DNA from: Clitoria ternatea
Lineage: Eukaryota; Streptophyta; Magnoliopsida; Fabales; Fabaceae
Direction of reading: 5' to 3'
Assembly (NCBI GenBank): GCA_037962975.1
Contig: CM075675.1
Span: forward strand, 104,817,218 to 104,881,217
DNA length: 64,000 nt
Every line of letters starts with the position of its first letter. Position 1 is the stretch's first letter. This document shows, piece after piece, positions 25,490-38,000 of this stretch. Under the pieces are notes generated by a model. The model was not told the origin of the DNA and did no database searches. It saw nothing but the letters and a program-made list of their open reading frames with translations. The position numbers and the translations under genes are program-made.

Positions 25490-28400
25490 ATGAGGAATTA
25501 CCTGGTTATAGCCTTATCTATAACCATATGCTTCATTGCTTTTGTGATATCCAAGATTGTTATCTCGGTTCTCCTTTACAAAAGATGGAGAAGGAAACAT
25601 GTGATTCATGAAGAAGGTTATCAAGGTATGGAAGCAAAAGGAGGTGTCTTCTACTTTTGTTCTTGCTAAGACAAAAATAAAAAGTAACACAAACTAACAT
25701 GCATTGATTGGATCATACAGGAGGGAAGATGGTAATATTTAGGTCCTCAGTGCTTAAATCTCTCACAACTGATATGATCTTAAAGAAGATACAGAAACTG
25801 AACAACAAGGACATCATTGGGTCAGGGGGTTATGGTGTGGTTTATGAACTAAAACTAAATGACACCACAGCCTTTGCTGTAAAAAGACTAAACCGCGGCA
25901 CTGCAGAGAGAGATAAAGGTTTCGAGAGAGAGTTGGAAGCAATGGCAGACATAAAACACCGCAATATTGTGACTCTTCATGGATATTACACCGCACCACA
26001 CTACAATCTTCTCATATACGAACTCATGCCCAATGGAAGTTTGGATACCTTTCTGCATGGTATGTATTCGCTTTTCTTTTCGGCTTCATTAGGAATCAAA
26101 GACATGTGAAAGGGTTTGCAACAAATGACGTATTCTGCTCAATCAATTGAGCTAAACCCCTATGACTGAATTTGTTAGTTTCTAACATTACATTGTAAGA
26201 CCTTTTGGAAGGAGTAAAAAGGGAAGCAAATCGATGGAGATCATGAACATTTGCAAAGTAATTAGACATTAAGTTTACACAAATTTTGATGCATCATAAT
26301 TTTTGTTGTTGACTCTTTTAGAGGGAACAAGTGCTTATTCTTTAAAAGCTCTCTGAGAAAGCCGAAAAAAAATAAGAAATTATTTTTTCCAAAATAACCT
26401 TAACCAACAACGTTTTGGAAAGTGATGCAGGGAGGTCAAGGAACAGCAAGGTTTTGGATTGGCCTACCAGATACAGAATAGCTACAGGTGCTTCTAGAGG
26501 AATAGCATATCTTCACCATGATTGCATCCCTCATATTATCCACAGGGACATCAAGTCAAGTAACATATTGCTTGATCATAATATGGAGGCCAGAGTTTCT
26601 GATTTTGGATTAGCAACATTGATGGAACCAAATCAAACTCATGTTTCAACAATTGTAGCTGGAACTTTTGGATACTTGGCACCTGGTAACCCAGCTAAAC
26701 AGTTTTTAACTCAACGCACACACCACTTGTGTTACAAATTGATGATTGTTTGCATGCAGAATATTTTGATACAGGAAGAGCAACATTCAAAGGGGATGTT
26801 TATAGCTTTGGAGTTGTTTTACTAGAGCTTTTAACTGGGAGAAAACCCAGTGATGAAGCTTTTATGGAAGAGGGAACCAAGCTTGTCACATGGGTAAGAC
26901 ATGAATATACCTGGAAATTGGCTTCTTTCATAACCTGTGAATCTCAATTTTTTAATCATGTGAAATGTCATATTTTTACTGAGTCGTAGCATCGTCAAAT
27001 GCTTTCATAAAGGATTTAAAAATGAGAAATTATGTTGAGCTTAAAATCACCAAGACTAGCAAAACAAAAACAACTGTGACTTATAGATTAAAGACCTCAA
27101 ATATGAATTGAATTAATCTATTATCAACTTAAAGGCATGAAACTGTAGAGACGGGTTTATGATTTATTTTACTTGCATTTCCTCTTACAAAGCACAGATA
27201 GTTGCATTTGGGTTCAACTCGTCTCCATTTTTTCACTTGCATACACATTTCTCCATTGTCCATCACATGCTCTTTATCTATGTCTCTTAACTACTGACCC
27301 TCTCCAGTTAGTTACTGGAGAGGATCTACAACCCCTGCATTTACCTCATACATCCTAATCTGATATGTATTTGATTACTATCAGATACTTTGTGGATACT
27401 TGACATATATCTATGTAGTATCTAAGTTCTTAAAAAATTATGAAAATACTAATTACACACGAGACATAAGAATTTATATAAGATATAGACCTAGTCTCTT
27501 GATGAATAAAAGTTAAAAATTATCATCTTTTTTAATGAATAAAAAATTGTTTAATATAGTTAAAATTAATTAATTTGTTTATAAATTATACTAGTTTTTC
27601 AAAAGTATCTTGTATATTTATTGAAACTCATAAATTTTATTCTTTTTCTACTTAATTAATGTTTATTCTATTAATAACTAATAAAAGTATTTTAATAAAA
27701 AATAATTAATATTATTGACTTTTTAATGAGATTCTTATATTAAATACCAACTAAATTTCTTAAGAACTTCTTGGTAGTAATACTCAAGAAAATGAGATTG
27801 ACCCCGTTCCCATGTCTGTGCAATAAGCAGAGATTTATAATGAGGATGATTTACAATTTCTAATTTTGTGTTTAATAACATCAAAAAAATTGGTATTGTA
27901 GTTATATATTTATTACTCTATATGTTTCTTTATATGAGAAAATATGACCAAATCATCAAGATTAAAAGAGAAACATTAAGAACAATTATATCATTAATAA
28001 TGTCATTCAATGTTTTATTCTAAAATTACTCATATAATAAATAAATAAATAAAATAATTGAACAAGAATAAGTAAATGTATGATTAACGTAAATTTTACA
28101 ATAAATGAAAAATATATAAGATATTTGACAATTAATACATTTAAAAAGTTTTATTTTTTATTTTTCTAGGTTTATCACATCTGTGCAATCTTACATATAA
28201 TAAGAGATCAAAAATAGAAATTTATACCAAATCAATATAGAGATTGGTTAGAAATCAACCTAAGTGAGTATTGATAATATTATTAAATGAAAACTTATTG
28301 GTTAGAAATCAGTATAAGTATATTTTTAAATGAAATTTTCTTATTTTTTGTATAACTTTACACAGGATCCTTCTTTATAAAAAAAAACACTTCATCGTTT

Positions 28401-28947
28401 CTTATTAAATAAAACTAAGAGAGTATGTTTTATAAATTTTTAAACGTACCTAAATACAATCCGGTATAATTGTAGAATATGTCGTGATGCCATATCGGAT
28501 ATGATAGGTATCCAATAACCGCTTTGTATTTGTTCAACATAGATTTACTCATACCTTCATTGAATGTTATAAAACACATCTCATTGACAATAAAAATGGA
28601 ACAACATTGTGAATTTTATTTTTATGAGAGCTATCAGTGTGTAAAAATACAATAAGATTTTTTTAGCTCAAATCCCAACGTATTTAAATTCTAGGCCCAA
28701 CTTTTGGAACAAGGACTTACTTTCTCGAAAATCAATATTGCATCAGGTGAAGGCTGTTATTCAAGAGAAGAAAGAGGAGTTAGTTCTTGATAATAGGTTA
28801 GGGTCTTGTCCAGTACAAGAGGTCAGCAAGATGTTCAACATAGCAATGATGTGTCTTGAACCAGATCCCTTGAGTAGACCAACCATGGCTGAGGTTGTCA
28901 ACTTGTTTGAGCAAACAGAATCAGACAAACTTGTTACAGCATTCTGA
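25490..28947 (+). CDS. Receptor-like Ser/Thr protein kinase, At1g78530 type
   Basis: A membrane-anchored kinase without an extracellular domain. Exons are 25490-25625, 25721-26059, 26431-26685, 26760-26893 and 28747-28947; all junctions are GT/AG and the 354-residue frame is open. Residues 4-30 form a membrane helix followed by the basic KRWRRKH. The kinase domain has the glycine loop GSGGYG (79-84), Lys100 (FAVK), HRD (196-198), DFG (216-218) and APE (242-244), so it should be catalytically active. The order, length and sequence closely fit the Arabidopsis At1g78530 family, whose ligand and substrates I cannot state. The start ATG gives the membrane helix expected of the family. The last intron is about 1.85 kb and very AT-rich, much longer than the others. 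The gene converges on the FAP3-like gene, with a copia element between them. Confidence 0.9.
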
Positions 28948-29262
28948 TGCCCACATACAAACCATCAGTTTGAAGTTTCAGGATATTGAATTTTTGAAAA
29001 ATTTTGAAGGGGAATTGAGATACAACTTACAAGAGGTGCCACCCCTGGCTACCAGCTTCAACAAAATTTTTGTAACCAGTGAGCTAGATATGTTAATATG
29101 TAATGTGGCATGACTATCATCCAATCAACCAAGTTGAACATGCCAGGACTGGGACAAAGTAGATGCTTTGGTCAGAAAAGCACAACAGCATATCTATGTA
29201 GTGATACTAGCAAAGAAGTGTTTCTTTCATAGAGAAACATAATATCAGAATTGGTCAAAATG
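28948..29262. other. Kinase gene 3' flank
   Basis: About 315 bp between the kinase stop codon and the copia element. It should contain the 3' UTR; no clear polyadenylation signal or other gene is seen. Confidence 0.5.
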
Positions 29263-29796
29263 TGTTAGAAATTAAACTTGGCCATTTGATTTGCTAGAAG
29301 CTTAGTGGTTAAGATTAGGAAGCAAATTTCAACTTGAACTCTTCTACCTCAAGAAGCAAAATTCAATTAGAACTCTTCTACCCTAGGAAGTAAAATTCAA
29401 CTAGAACTCTTCTACCTTAGGAAGCAAAATCCAACTTGAATTCTTCTATCTTAGGAAGCAAATCCAACTTGAATTTTGCTAACTTAGGAAGCAAGTTTCA
29501 ACTTGAATTTTCCTTAGAAAAGTGACATCAAAATTTAGTATAAATAGGATACCTTGCCTTAGTTATTAGTATGCCTTGAGTGAAGAAGAAAGTGAGAAGA
29601 AAAGATTAAGAGAAAGCTTCAACAAGCTTTATTTGAGTGTTGTGTATGTGTATTAGCTTTTAACAAAGCTAAAGAAACTTGAGTGTACCTGTTATACAAA
29701 TATTATAGTGAAATTAAATTTTGCTCTTTAAGTGTTTTTATTTTCTTCTCATAGCATCTCAATATCAACTAGACAATTTATTTTTAATTGCCAACA
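29263..29796 (+). repeat. 5' LTR of the copia element
   Basis: 534 bp, TG...CA. Contains a minisatellite (29319-29517) and a TATA box TATAAATA (29539-29546). It matches 34347-34847 closely apart from one 33-bp repeat unit. Confidence 0.95.
29319..29517. repeat. 34-bp minisatellite inside the copia LTR
   Basis: Six imperfect units of about 33-34 bp, each starting GAAGCAAA and holding CAACTTGAA followed by TCTTCTACCTTAG-like sequence. The 3' LTR has five units (34403-34568), which explains the 33-bp length difference. Confidence 0.9.
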
Positions 29797-29798
29797 TC

Positions 29799-29810
29799 TG
29801 GTATCAGAGC
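29799..29810 (+). other. Primer-binding site (initiator tRNA-Met)
   Basis: TGGTATCAGAGC two bases after the 5' LTR, the same primer site as in the other LTR elements of this window. Confidence 0.92.
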
Positions 29811-30344
29811 TTGTTGTATCAAAATGGCAGCAAGTTCCAGCATGGGAGCAAGTCAAGTTCAGCAAGTACAAACAATTGTTTTCAAGTTTGACGGCAGATC
29901 AAATTTTGCCATGTGGAAACGCCTCATGGAGCTTTGCTTAAAAACCAATGGTTATGGTGAAATCATTAAAGATGGTTTTGCTGAATCAACTGAAGAAGAC
30001 AAAGGAAAAGCTGATATGCAACAAGTAGAGAAAAATCGTCTACTTAATGAAAAAGCCTTATTTCTGATATGTCAATATGTGGAGCTGTCTGTTCTTGAGA
30101 AAATTTTCCATGCTAAAACAACAAAGGAGTCTTGGGAAATTTTACTCAAAACATATGAAGGTGCTAATCCAGTCAAAAGAACGAGGTTGCAAGGCTTGAA
30201 ACGCCAGTTCGAGTTGATGGAACAAGGAAGAGAAGAAAGCATTCGTGATTATTTTTCACGAATAGACAAACTTGTCAACGAAATGAAAAACAACGGTGAT
30301 GATATAAAGGAGAAAGAAATCATGGAGAAAGTCTATGACATCCT

Positions 30345-30528
30345 GGCACTGTTGAGGGCGGGGAGTGATCGCCGGTACATGGGCACGGATAAGGAGCGGC
30401 TCCTGACAGGCTTCCAGTGGGGAATGTGGCATCTCGGGCACTGTTGAGGGCGGGGAGTGATCGCCGGTGCATAGGCACGGACAAAGAGCGGCTCCTGGTA
30501 GGCTTCCAGTGGGAGGGACACATAAACG
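30345..30528. repeat. 92-bp tandem duplication in the Cassandra-like LTR
   Basis: Two copies, starting GGCACTGTTGAGGGCGGGG at 30345 and 30437, diverged by several substitutions. They are GC-rich compared with the host element. Confidence 0.85.
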
Positions 30529-30609
30529 AACCGAATACATACCAGAATAAGAGGGATCCAAAAACTGTATAGGTATGGGACTATACAGTCGAGGATAGCT
30601 TAAAGAAAT

Positions 30610-30738
30610 GAATTCGTACTACCTATACCAACAAATGCATTAGCCTTTTCGGTGGCCTATCACATAAGGACTCCAAAGTTAAGCGTGCTTAACTTGGAGT
30701 AATTATGGGATGGGTGACCTCCAGGGAAGTTCTCAGGA
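30610..30738 (+). ncRNA. 5S rRNA-derived domain with RNA polymerase III control boxes
   Basis: The stretch aligns along its length to plant 5S rRNA. Box A AGTTAAGCGTGCTT (30677-30690) and box C GGGATGGGTGACCTCC (30707-30722) are preserved, while the parts between them have drifted (for example AACTTGGAGTAATTAT). It lacks correct 5S ends, so it is not a ribosomal gene copy; in Cassandra it may act as an internal RNA polymerase III promoter. Confidence 0.8.
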
Positions 30739-33700
30739 AGTGTGTGAGTGAGGACAAAAGCACATTGGAAAGGTCTCGTGTTGGTCTGTGGGGAGAGTCG
30801 TTCACTACTGAAAAGCGGCCGGAGCGTTACACTGTCAACTCGTTTTGATTACATAGTAGCAGCTATTGAAGAAGCAAAAGATCTCAACACAAGAAGCATC
30901 CTTAGAGTCACGTGAGATGCGGATGAACGAAAGGTCAAGTGGGACAGTTGAGCAAGCATTAAAAGCTCAAACAAATGTCAGAAACGAGGGACCTGTGCAA
31001 AGAAGGGCTAACTACCATCAAAGGGGTCAGAATTTCAAAGGAAGAGGGAGGAATCCTCAACTTGACTCAAATCAAGCCACACGAGGTAATGGGTCATTTC
31101 CAAATAAATCTAATATTCAATGTCACAAATGCCAAAAGTACGGACATTTTCTATCTGAATGCAAATCTCATATCTAGTGCCATACTATAGTCGAGAATGT
31201 CGTGCTAAAGCATTGAATATTAGAGAAAGTCATGCCCAAGTTGCAGAAAGTAAGGAAGGTATGAAGGTGGTGCTTACAACAACTCATGCAGTAGCTGATA
31301 GAAATGACAACCAATGGTTGTTAGATACAAGATGCAGCAATCATCTAAGTGGGAAGAAAGAGCTATTTTCTGACTTAGATGAAAGTTATCACACCACAAT
31401 CAAGCTTGGTGATAACTCAAAGCTTGAAGTCTTGGGAAAAGGAAAGACTTCCATCAGATTGAAAGATGGATCTTTGAATTATATTTCTGATGTGTTCTAC
31501 GCACCTGGTATATGTTAGAACCTTTTAAGCGTTAGTCAGCTTGCTGAAAAAGGTTATGACTTAAAATTCAACAAGAAAGGTTGCACCATAAATGATGCTG
31601 AGATGGGCTTGATAGCAATGACAAACATGTCAAGGAATCGTCTATTTCCTATGAACATCAAGTATGATGCTGGTTTATGCTGTAAAGCTACAACTATTAA
31701 TGATAACTGGTTGTGGCACATGCGGCTTGTACATTTCAACTTTGAAAGCATCAAGTTTCTTGCAAATAAAAAATGGGTCACTGGCTTGCCTGTCATCCAA
31801 GCTCCCAATCAACTATGTGAAGCTTGTGTAGTTGGCAAGAAACATCGAGATCCTTTTCCTAAAGGACGTGCCTGGAGAGCCACAAAACCACTTGAGTTGG
31901 TGCACTCTGATTTATGTTATGTTGAAGTTCCATCTAATAGAGGTAATAAATATTTTATTACCTTTATTGATGACTTTAGCAGGAAGACGTGGGTTTATTT
32001 TTTAAAAAATAAATTTGATGCTTGTGATACGCTCAAAAGTTTTATAGCGTATGTTGAAAGACGGAGTGGTTATATTTTGAAAACCTTGAGAACTGATAGG
32101 GGGACAGAATATATTGTTTGTGATGATTTCTTGAGAAAACATGGTGTTAAACATCAGATGACTGCTAGATACACTCCTCAACAAAATGGAGTAGCAGAAA
32201 GGAAGAACAAAATAATTATGGATATGGTGAGAAGCATGCTGCATTGCAAGAAATTACCAAAAGGTTTTTGGGCCGAAACTGTGTGGCCTGTGCAGTATAC
32301 CTATTAAATAGGTGTCCTGTCAAGAGTGTTCGTGATAAAACTCCACAAGAAGCTTGGAGTGGGAAAAAACCAAATCTTAGTCACTTGAAGGTTTTTGGCT
32401 GTATTACTTATGCACATGTTCCTGATCAACTAAGGAAGAAACTCGATGACAAAACAGAAAAATGCATCTTTGTAGGATACAGTGAAGATACAAAAGCCTA
32501 TAAGTTGTATAACCCAGAAACCCAAAAGGTAATCATCAGTCGAGATGTTACTTTTGATGAAGATGAAAGATGAGATTGGTCAGAAAAAGAAAAAGAATTG
32601 TTACCTGTACCAGTCGTTATACATGGAGAAATAGATGATAAAACTGAAAAACTATCTACTGATTCAACACCAGATTCACCACCTCAAAGATATCCACATA
32701 GGGAGTGGCGTCCGCCTCCACACTTGCAAGATTATGAAGTTGGTAGAGATGATGATCCAAAAGACACAGAAGAAGAAGTTACTTACTATGCCTTATTTGC
32801 AGACTGTGATCCAGTAACATATGAGGAAGCAGCCAATGATGATTGTTGGATTAAAGCAATGGATGAAGAAATTCATGCAATTGAAAAGAATGACACATGG
32901 GAGTTAACAACACTTCCAGAAGGAAAGAAGCCAATAGGTGTAAAGTGGGTGTACAAAACAAAGTACAATCCAAGTGGAGAGGTTGATCGTTTCAAAGCAC
33001 GATTAGTGGCAAAAGGGTACAAACAAAAACCAGGTATTGATTATTTTGAAGTATTTGCTCCAGTTGCTAGATTGGACACTGTACGCATGATTCTTTCCCT
33101 TGCTGCTCAAAATAACTGGAAGATTTCTCAAATGGATGTCAAATCTGCTTTCTTGAATGGTGTACTTGAAGAAGAAGTTTATGTTGAGCAACCACCAAGT
33201 TATAAACAACAAGGAGCTGAAGACAAAGTCTACAAATTAAAGAAAGCACTATATGGATTAAAGCAAGCGCCTAGAGCTTGGTACACACATATTGACACAT
33301 ACTTTGTGAGCAATGGATTTCATAGAAGTCCATATGAGCACGCGTTATATGTCAAAACAAACAAAGCTGGAGATATTATTATTGTGTGTTTATACGTGGA
33401 TGATTTAATCTTTATTGGCAATAATTCAAAATTGCTAGCTGAATTCAGGGAGAATATGTCTTCTCAATTTGAGATGACAGATATGGGCCTAATGTCTTAT
33501 TTTCTGGGCATTGAGGTGAAGCAAACAAATGAAGGGATTTTTATCTCTCAAAGAAAATATGCAACAGATGTTTTGAAGAAATTCAAGATGGAGGCATGTA
33601 AACCAATGTTGACACCAGTTGAAGAAAGATTAAAGCTTGGAAAACAAAGTGGAGGTGATCTTGTTAATTCAACAAATTTCAGAATGCTAGTAGGAAGCCT

Positions 33701-34337
33701 CAGGTACTTGACAACAACAAGACCTGACATAGTTTATGGAGTTGGGCTCATAAGTAGATTCATGGAATCACCAAGACAATCTCATTGGCAAGCTGCAAAG
33801 AGAATTTTGAGGTATGTTAAAGGTACAATTGATGAAGGTATTTTGTATTCAAGTTATAACAAGTCAGAGTTGATTGGATACACAGATAGTGATTGGGCTG
33901 GTGAAACTGAAACTCGAAAAAGCACTTCAGGTTATGCCTTTTATCTTGGAACAAGTGTATTTTCTTGGTCCTCCAAGAAACAACAAGTAGTTGCCCTATC
34001 AACAACAGAAGCAGAGTACATCGCAGCAACAAATTGTGCTACTCAAGCTGTTTGGTTACGAAAAATATTAAGTGAGTTGCAACATCAACAAGATGAGCCA
34101 ACAAAAATATTTTGTGACAACAAATCAACAATTGCTTTGACAAAGAATCCAGTCTTTCATGGTCGTAGCAAACATATTGATATCAAGCACCACTAAATTC
34201 GTGACTTGATCAGAGACAAAGAAATTATAATGGAGTATTGTGCTTCAGAAAATCAAGTAACAGATATTTTCACGAAGCCACTCAACAAATTTATTCTTGA
34301 AGCTGAAGAATATGCTTGGGATGATGAAGCCAAGTTT

Positions 34338-34346
34338 AAGGGAGGA
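34338..34346 (+). other. Polypurine tract of the copia element
   Basis: AAGGGAGGA directly before the 3' LTR, the plus-strand primer. Confidence 0.85.
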
Positions 34347-34847
34347 TGTTAGAAATTAAACTTGGCCATTTGATTTGCTAGAAGCTTAGTGGTTAAGATT
34401 AGGAAGCAAATTTCAACTTGAACTCTTCTACCTCAAGAAGCAAAATTCAATTAGAACTCTTCTACCTTAGGAAGCAAAATCCAACTTGAACTCTTCTAAC
34501 TTAGAAAGCAAAATCCAACTTAAATTTTGCTAACTTAGGAAGCAAGTTTCAACTTGAATTTTCCTTAGAAAAGTGACATCAAAATTTAGTATAAATAGGA
34601 TACCTTGCCTTAGTTATTAGTATGCCTTGAGTGAAGAAGAAAGTGAGAAGAAAAGATTAAGAGAAAGCTTCAACAAGCTTTATTTGAGTGTTGTGTATGT
34701 GTATTAGCTTTTAACAAAGCTAAAGAAACTTGAGTGTACCTGTTATACAAATATTATAGTGAAATTAAATTTTGCTCTTTAAGTGTTTTTATTTTCTTCT
34801 CATAGCATCTCAATATCAACTAGACAATTTATTTTTAATTGCCAACA
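34347..34847 (+). repeat. 3' LTR of the copia element
   Basis: 501 bp partner of 29263-29796, with TATA at 34590-34597 and five minisatellite units (34403-34568). Followed by the target duplication AAATG. Confidence 0.95.
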
Positions 34848-35037
34848 AAATGTGTATAATGTTCATATAAAATATTTTAAATTACTATTAGATAAATACT
34901 GGAACTAAGTGACAGCTTTCAAGTTTACATAAGAGCCTGCTTACATAGACACTAGGAGGAAATAGGCTGCAGCAATACATTCAAAGATACAAGAAAACAT
35001 GGATGCATGAAATTTTCTCTGGAGACACTAATGTTTT

Positions 35038-38000
35038 TCACTTGAGTACTTTTGACAAGCCTTCAGCCACTGAAGCTTTCAAAGAGGGAGAAACAGGATT
35101 ATCTCCAAGGAATACATCAAAAAGAGCAGAAATCACATTTGCAGATTCAATTGTAGCATCCAGATGAGATGGAAGCCCTTGTGAGGAGACAGAAACCTGA
35201 AATCTCAATAAATTTTTAGATGGAATATTTTTTTTCTGAGATAGAAAGGGTAAGTAGGAAGGAAAATCGACATCAGGAATCTCAGTTGTCCTACACTGAT
35301 GATGATCCAATCAAAAAACTTTCTATCCGTATTTTTTTCTATATGTATAATAGCATTTTGCACTAGATAAATCTTGATAGAGATATCATTATATCAAATA
35401 ACTTTTTTGTATTCGTGTTGTAATTAAAGTATATCGCACCTTTTTTTTTGTTAAAAATGATAATACATATCTAGAAACATAAGTATTTCTTATTTAGATA
35501 GTTAACGGAATTATAGGATAAAATATCATATCTATATTTTTTTCTCCATTTTTTATATTAATCTGTCTACTTGATGTTTTATTAAATTAATCAAGTTTTT
35601 TCATATGAACTATATGACGTTCGTTGATCCTATTTCTCCATTTTTGTGATACTAAGAAAAAAATCTCAAAAATGAAATAAAAAATCAGCAATTCATAGGG
35701 AAAATAGGAAGAAAGAAAACTTACAAGCAATCTAGAGGGGCTCAACCAAGTCAAAATTATGAAAGTTCCTTTCTTAAGAGGGCGATCCAGAAAGATATTA
35801 CGGAAAGTAGTTAAAGCAGTTTCATCAGCAGTGGTGGATTCTGTAATTCTTGGTGATATGGCATCACTTAAGGCATCCCAGAAAGTTTTACCATCAACAT
35901 CTCTCACAAGAATAATTTGCAAAGATTTCTCAAGGGAAGCTGCAAGCAAATAAAGTCATGATCACCTTATTTTCTGCACCTATGTGAGAGAATGACCCTT
36001 TGAGAAGATTATAGAGAGAAATAAATGGATACATAGTTGTTACATTGGAATATGGTCTTGAACAAGGAAGGATTCCCTTGAATTGCATCTTTGGATTGCC
36101 CTTTCCAAGCGTTCAACTCACTTGTGATAGATTGATTTAGATACAGACCTGCAGCATAGACCTTGACACCAATAATAGCAAAAACTTTCTCTCTGTATCC
36201 TGAAACAAGTGTTATCATCCATCAAAGCTTATAACATGGAGAAAGTTAGCATGACCAGTTTATTGAAACTTACTAAATTCTACTGGTTTTCCAGATGGAA
36301 ATGATCACAAGCTAAAGAAAAGGTTTGAAATACAACACAGATGGAGGACAATTAAAATCAAAAGCTTTTAAGCATACAATCATACTAAGTTTGATTGCTC
36401 CATGCAACTATTTTCAAATACATTTGTTTATCCCCTTCCCTTCATATCAAAGAATTATTGCCTTATAGTAAACATCAGTTGCTCACTTTATATTTCCCAA
36501 ATGGCACTGGTTAATCCCTAAGGAGTTGGTGAATAATAAGGCACAATGACGTCGTATGATCCATGTAGCCGGTCTCACTTAATGAAATAAGGCTTTGTTG
36601 TTGTTGTCATTGGTTAGCCTGTAATTACTGCATGATATAAACTTTAAAGTTCTTCTAACAAGAAGATTGAATTTAGGCACAAGGTTATTAACAAGTTAAA
36701 TGCCACGAGAAACTTATTTGTGAGAGTTTGAAAGTATCAGGATTAGAAGTTCATGTCAAGGAAAGCACGTTCATTATGATATCAAGTTATTTAATTTACT
36801 CAATGTCTACTCTAAAGCACACTAAAAACAAAATCAATCTTCTCCTGCATACACATTTTATTTTTTAATATTATCAGACCAAGTTATGGTTGTGGTCATA
36901 CTAATATCTTTTCACATGCTTAAAGCATTTTTATCTTCCTCTCTTCCAAAAGCATGTGAAACTACAACAAGACTTTTTCCATATATATTTTAATATCAAC
37001 AGATCAATTATGGTTTTAGCGATATTTTCACATGCTCATAGCATTTTTTATCTACCTTTTCAAAAAGTCATGCAATGCTATAACGACTAACCAGTTCCAA
37101 ACAAAATTAATGAATCTGAGCAACCCGGAAAACTTGAAGATGACTGGAATTTCACATTTGTTGCTGGTTCCTCCACATATTCAGCATTTACAGCTGCAAT
37201 GATCAATTACAATGTACAACCAATTAGATGTCGTTTAATTATCTAGCAGATAGGCACAGTGAAGTAAAGAAAATTATGTAATAGATTATTCCTAATACAC
37301 TGTATTATTTTGTACACAGTTCATTGTTCATATACTTCACAAATTAACAACCTGAGACTATTTGAAATCCAAATACAAACCATAATGGCCTGAAAGGGAA
37401 CCTTTAACCTTCACTAGAACAACTTGGCAAAAAGAAATAACTAAAATTCATCCTCATCTTAATAAACAACCTGTCAATAGTTCAGCCATGCAAAAACCTA
37501 AGCCTTTGAATTGGACAACTTTGCTACAATAGGATTATACTTTGGTGGAGTAACAGGGGCTATTTGGTTTACGTTTCATTTTTGATTTTCCGTTTAGATT
37601 ACAAAACTATCATATTGTTTCCTATTCTCAAAATTTTGTACGGGAAATACTAATTTTTTTTTTCTGATTCCTTATTTCCATTTTTTGTTTGCATTTTTTC
37701 CTATACAATTTTTTTAAAACAAAAAATAAGATGACAGTTTTGTAATTAAATTTTAAAATGGGAAATGGAAATACAAACCAATATATGTTATATTATATAT
37801 AGCAACCATTGAACAAATTTCTTACTTTGTGCCTAACTTATATGCCTTTAAGCTTGCCAGATCTGTACAAGAATTTGCTATTTCTTAGTATTGCGTCCCA
37901 CAAGATTCCACAAGAAGTAACAGGTGTTATTTTGAATGTATAGTTCAGAAAAGCAAATGCAGCAACCCTGTCCCTGTTCACATTTAGTCCTTTAGTGCTG

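Larger units (their letters stand above)
30336..30831 (+). mobile_element. Cassandra-like solo LTR with 5S rRNA domain, nested in gag
   Basis: About 496 bp inserted in the copia gag: the frame before (ending MEKV) and after (LSTRFDYIV) joins if it is removed. It starts near TGACATCC and ends GGAGCGTTACA. It carries a 5S rRNA-like core (30610-30738), the hallmark of Cassandra TRIM elements, whose LTRs hold a 5S sequence. No primer site or second LTR follows, so it is a solo LTR. The flanks (GTCTA and CTGTC) do not form a clean 5-bp duplication, so the left border could be off by a few bases. A 5S-derived SINE is the alternative. Confidence 0.7.
29824..34330 (+). pseudogene. Decayed copia gag-pol polyprotein
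   Basis: Gag starts at 29824 with a UBN2-type capsid (FDGRSNFAMWKRLMELCL) and is cut at about 30335 by a Cassandra-like LTR, resuming at 30832 (LSTRFDYIVAAIEEAKD). A zinc knuckle CHKCQKYGHFLSEC lies at about 31120-31161. The protease active site reads DTR instead of DTG (about 31324-31332). The integrase has its HHCC region (near 31720-31840) and core (GLKTL-like to ARYTPQQNGVAERKN, to 32210). Reverse transcriptase (32870-33600; CLYVDDLIFIG) and RNase H (to 34200) follow. Lesions: frame changes near 30880 and 31165, TAG at 31516-31518, a 2-base gain near 32281, TGA at 32571-32573 and TAA at 34194-34196. The RT frame itself stays open for 532 codons. Not autonomous now. Confidence 0.9.
29263..34847 (+). 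mobile_element. Ty1/copia LTR retrotransposon, complete ends, decayed coding region
   Basis: 5-bp target duplication AAATG flanks the element (29258-29262 and 34848-34852). LTRs are 534 and 501 bp (TGTTAG...CAACA). A tRNA-Met primer site (29799-29810) and a purine tract AAGGGAGGA (34338-34346) lie inside them. Domain order gag, protease, integrase, reverse transcriptase, RNase H is that of Ty1/copia. It inserted between two convergent host genes, about 315 bp after the kinase stop and about 190 bp from the FAP3-like stop. A Cassandra-like LTR sits within its gag. Confidence 0.95.

Noticed and set aside
29732..29941. 69-codon frame across the copia primer site
   Set aside because: It overlaps LTR, primer site and gag start in another frame; the gag start at 29824 explains the region.
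30610..30738. Functional 5S rRNA gene
   Set aside because: Ends and middle are diverged, and it lies in an LTR-like insert, not in a 5S tandem array.
35038..35310. 90-codon minus-strand frame as a separate gene
   Set aside because: Only 35038-35196 is the last FAP3-like exon; the rest is intron ahead of a TTTCAG acceptor.
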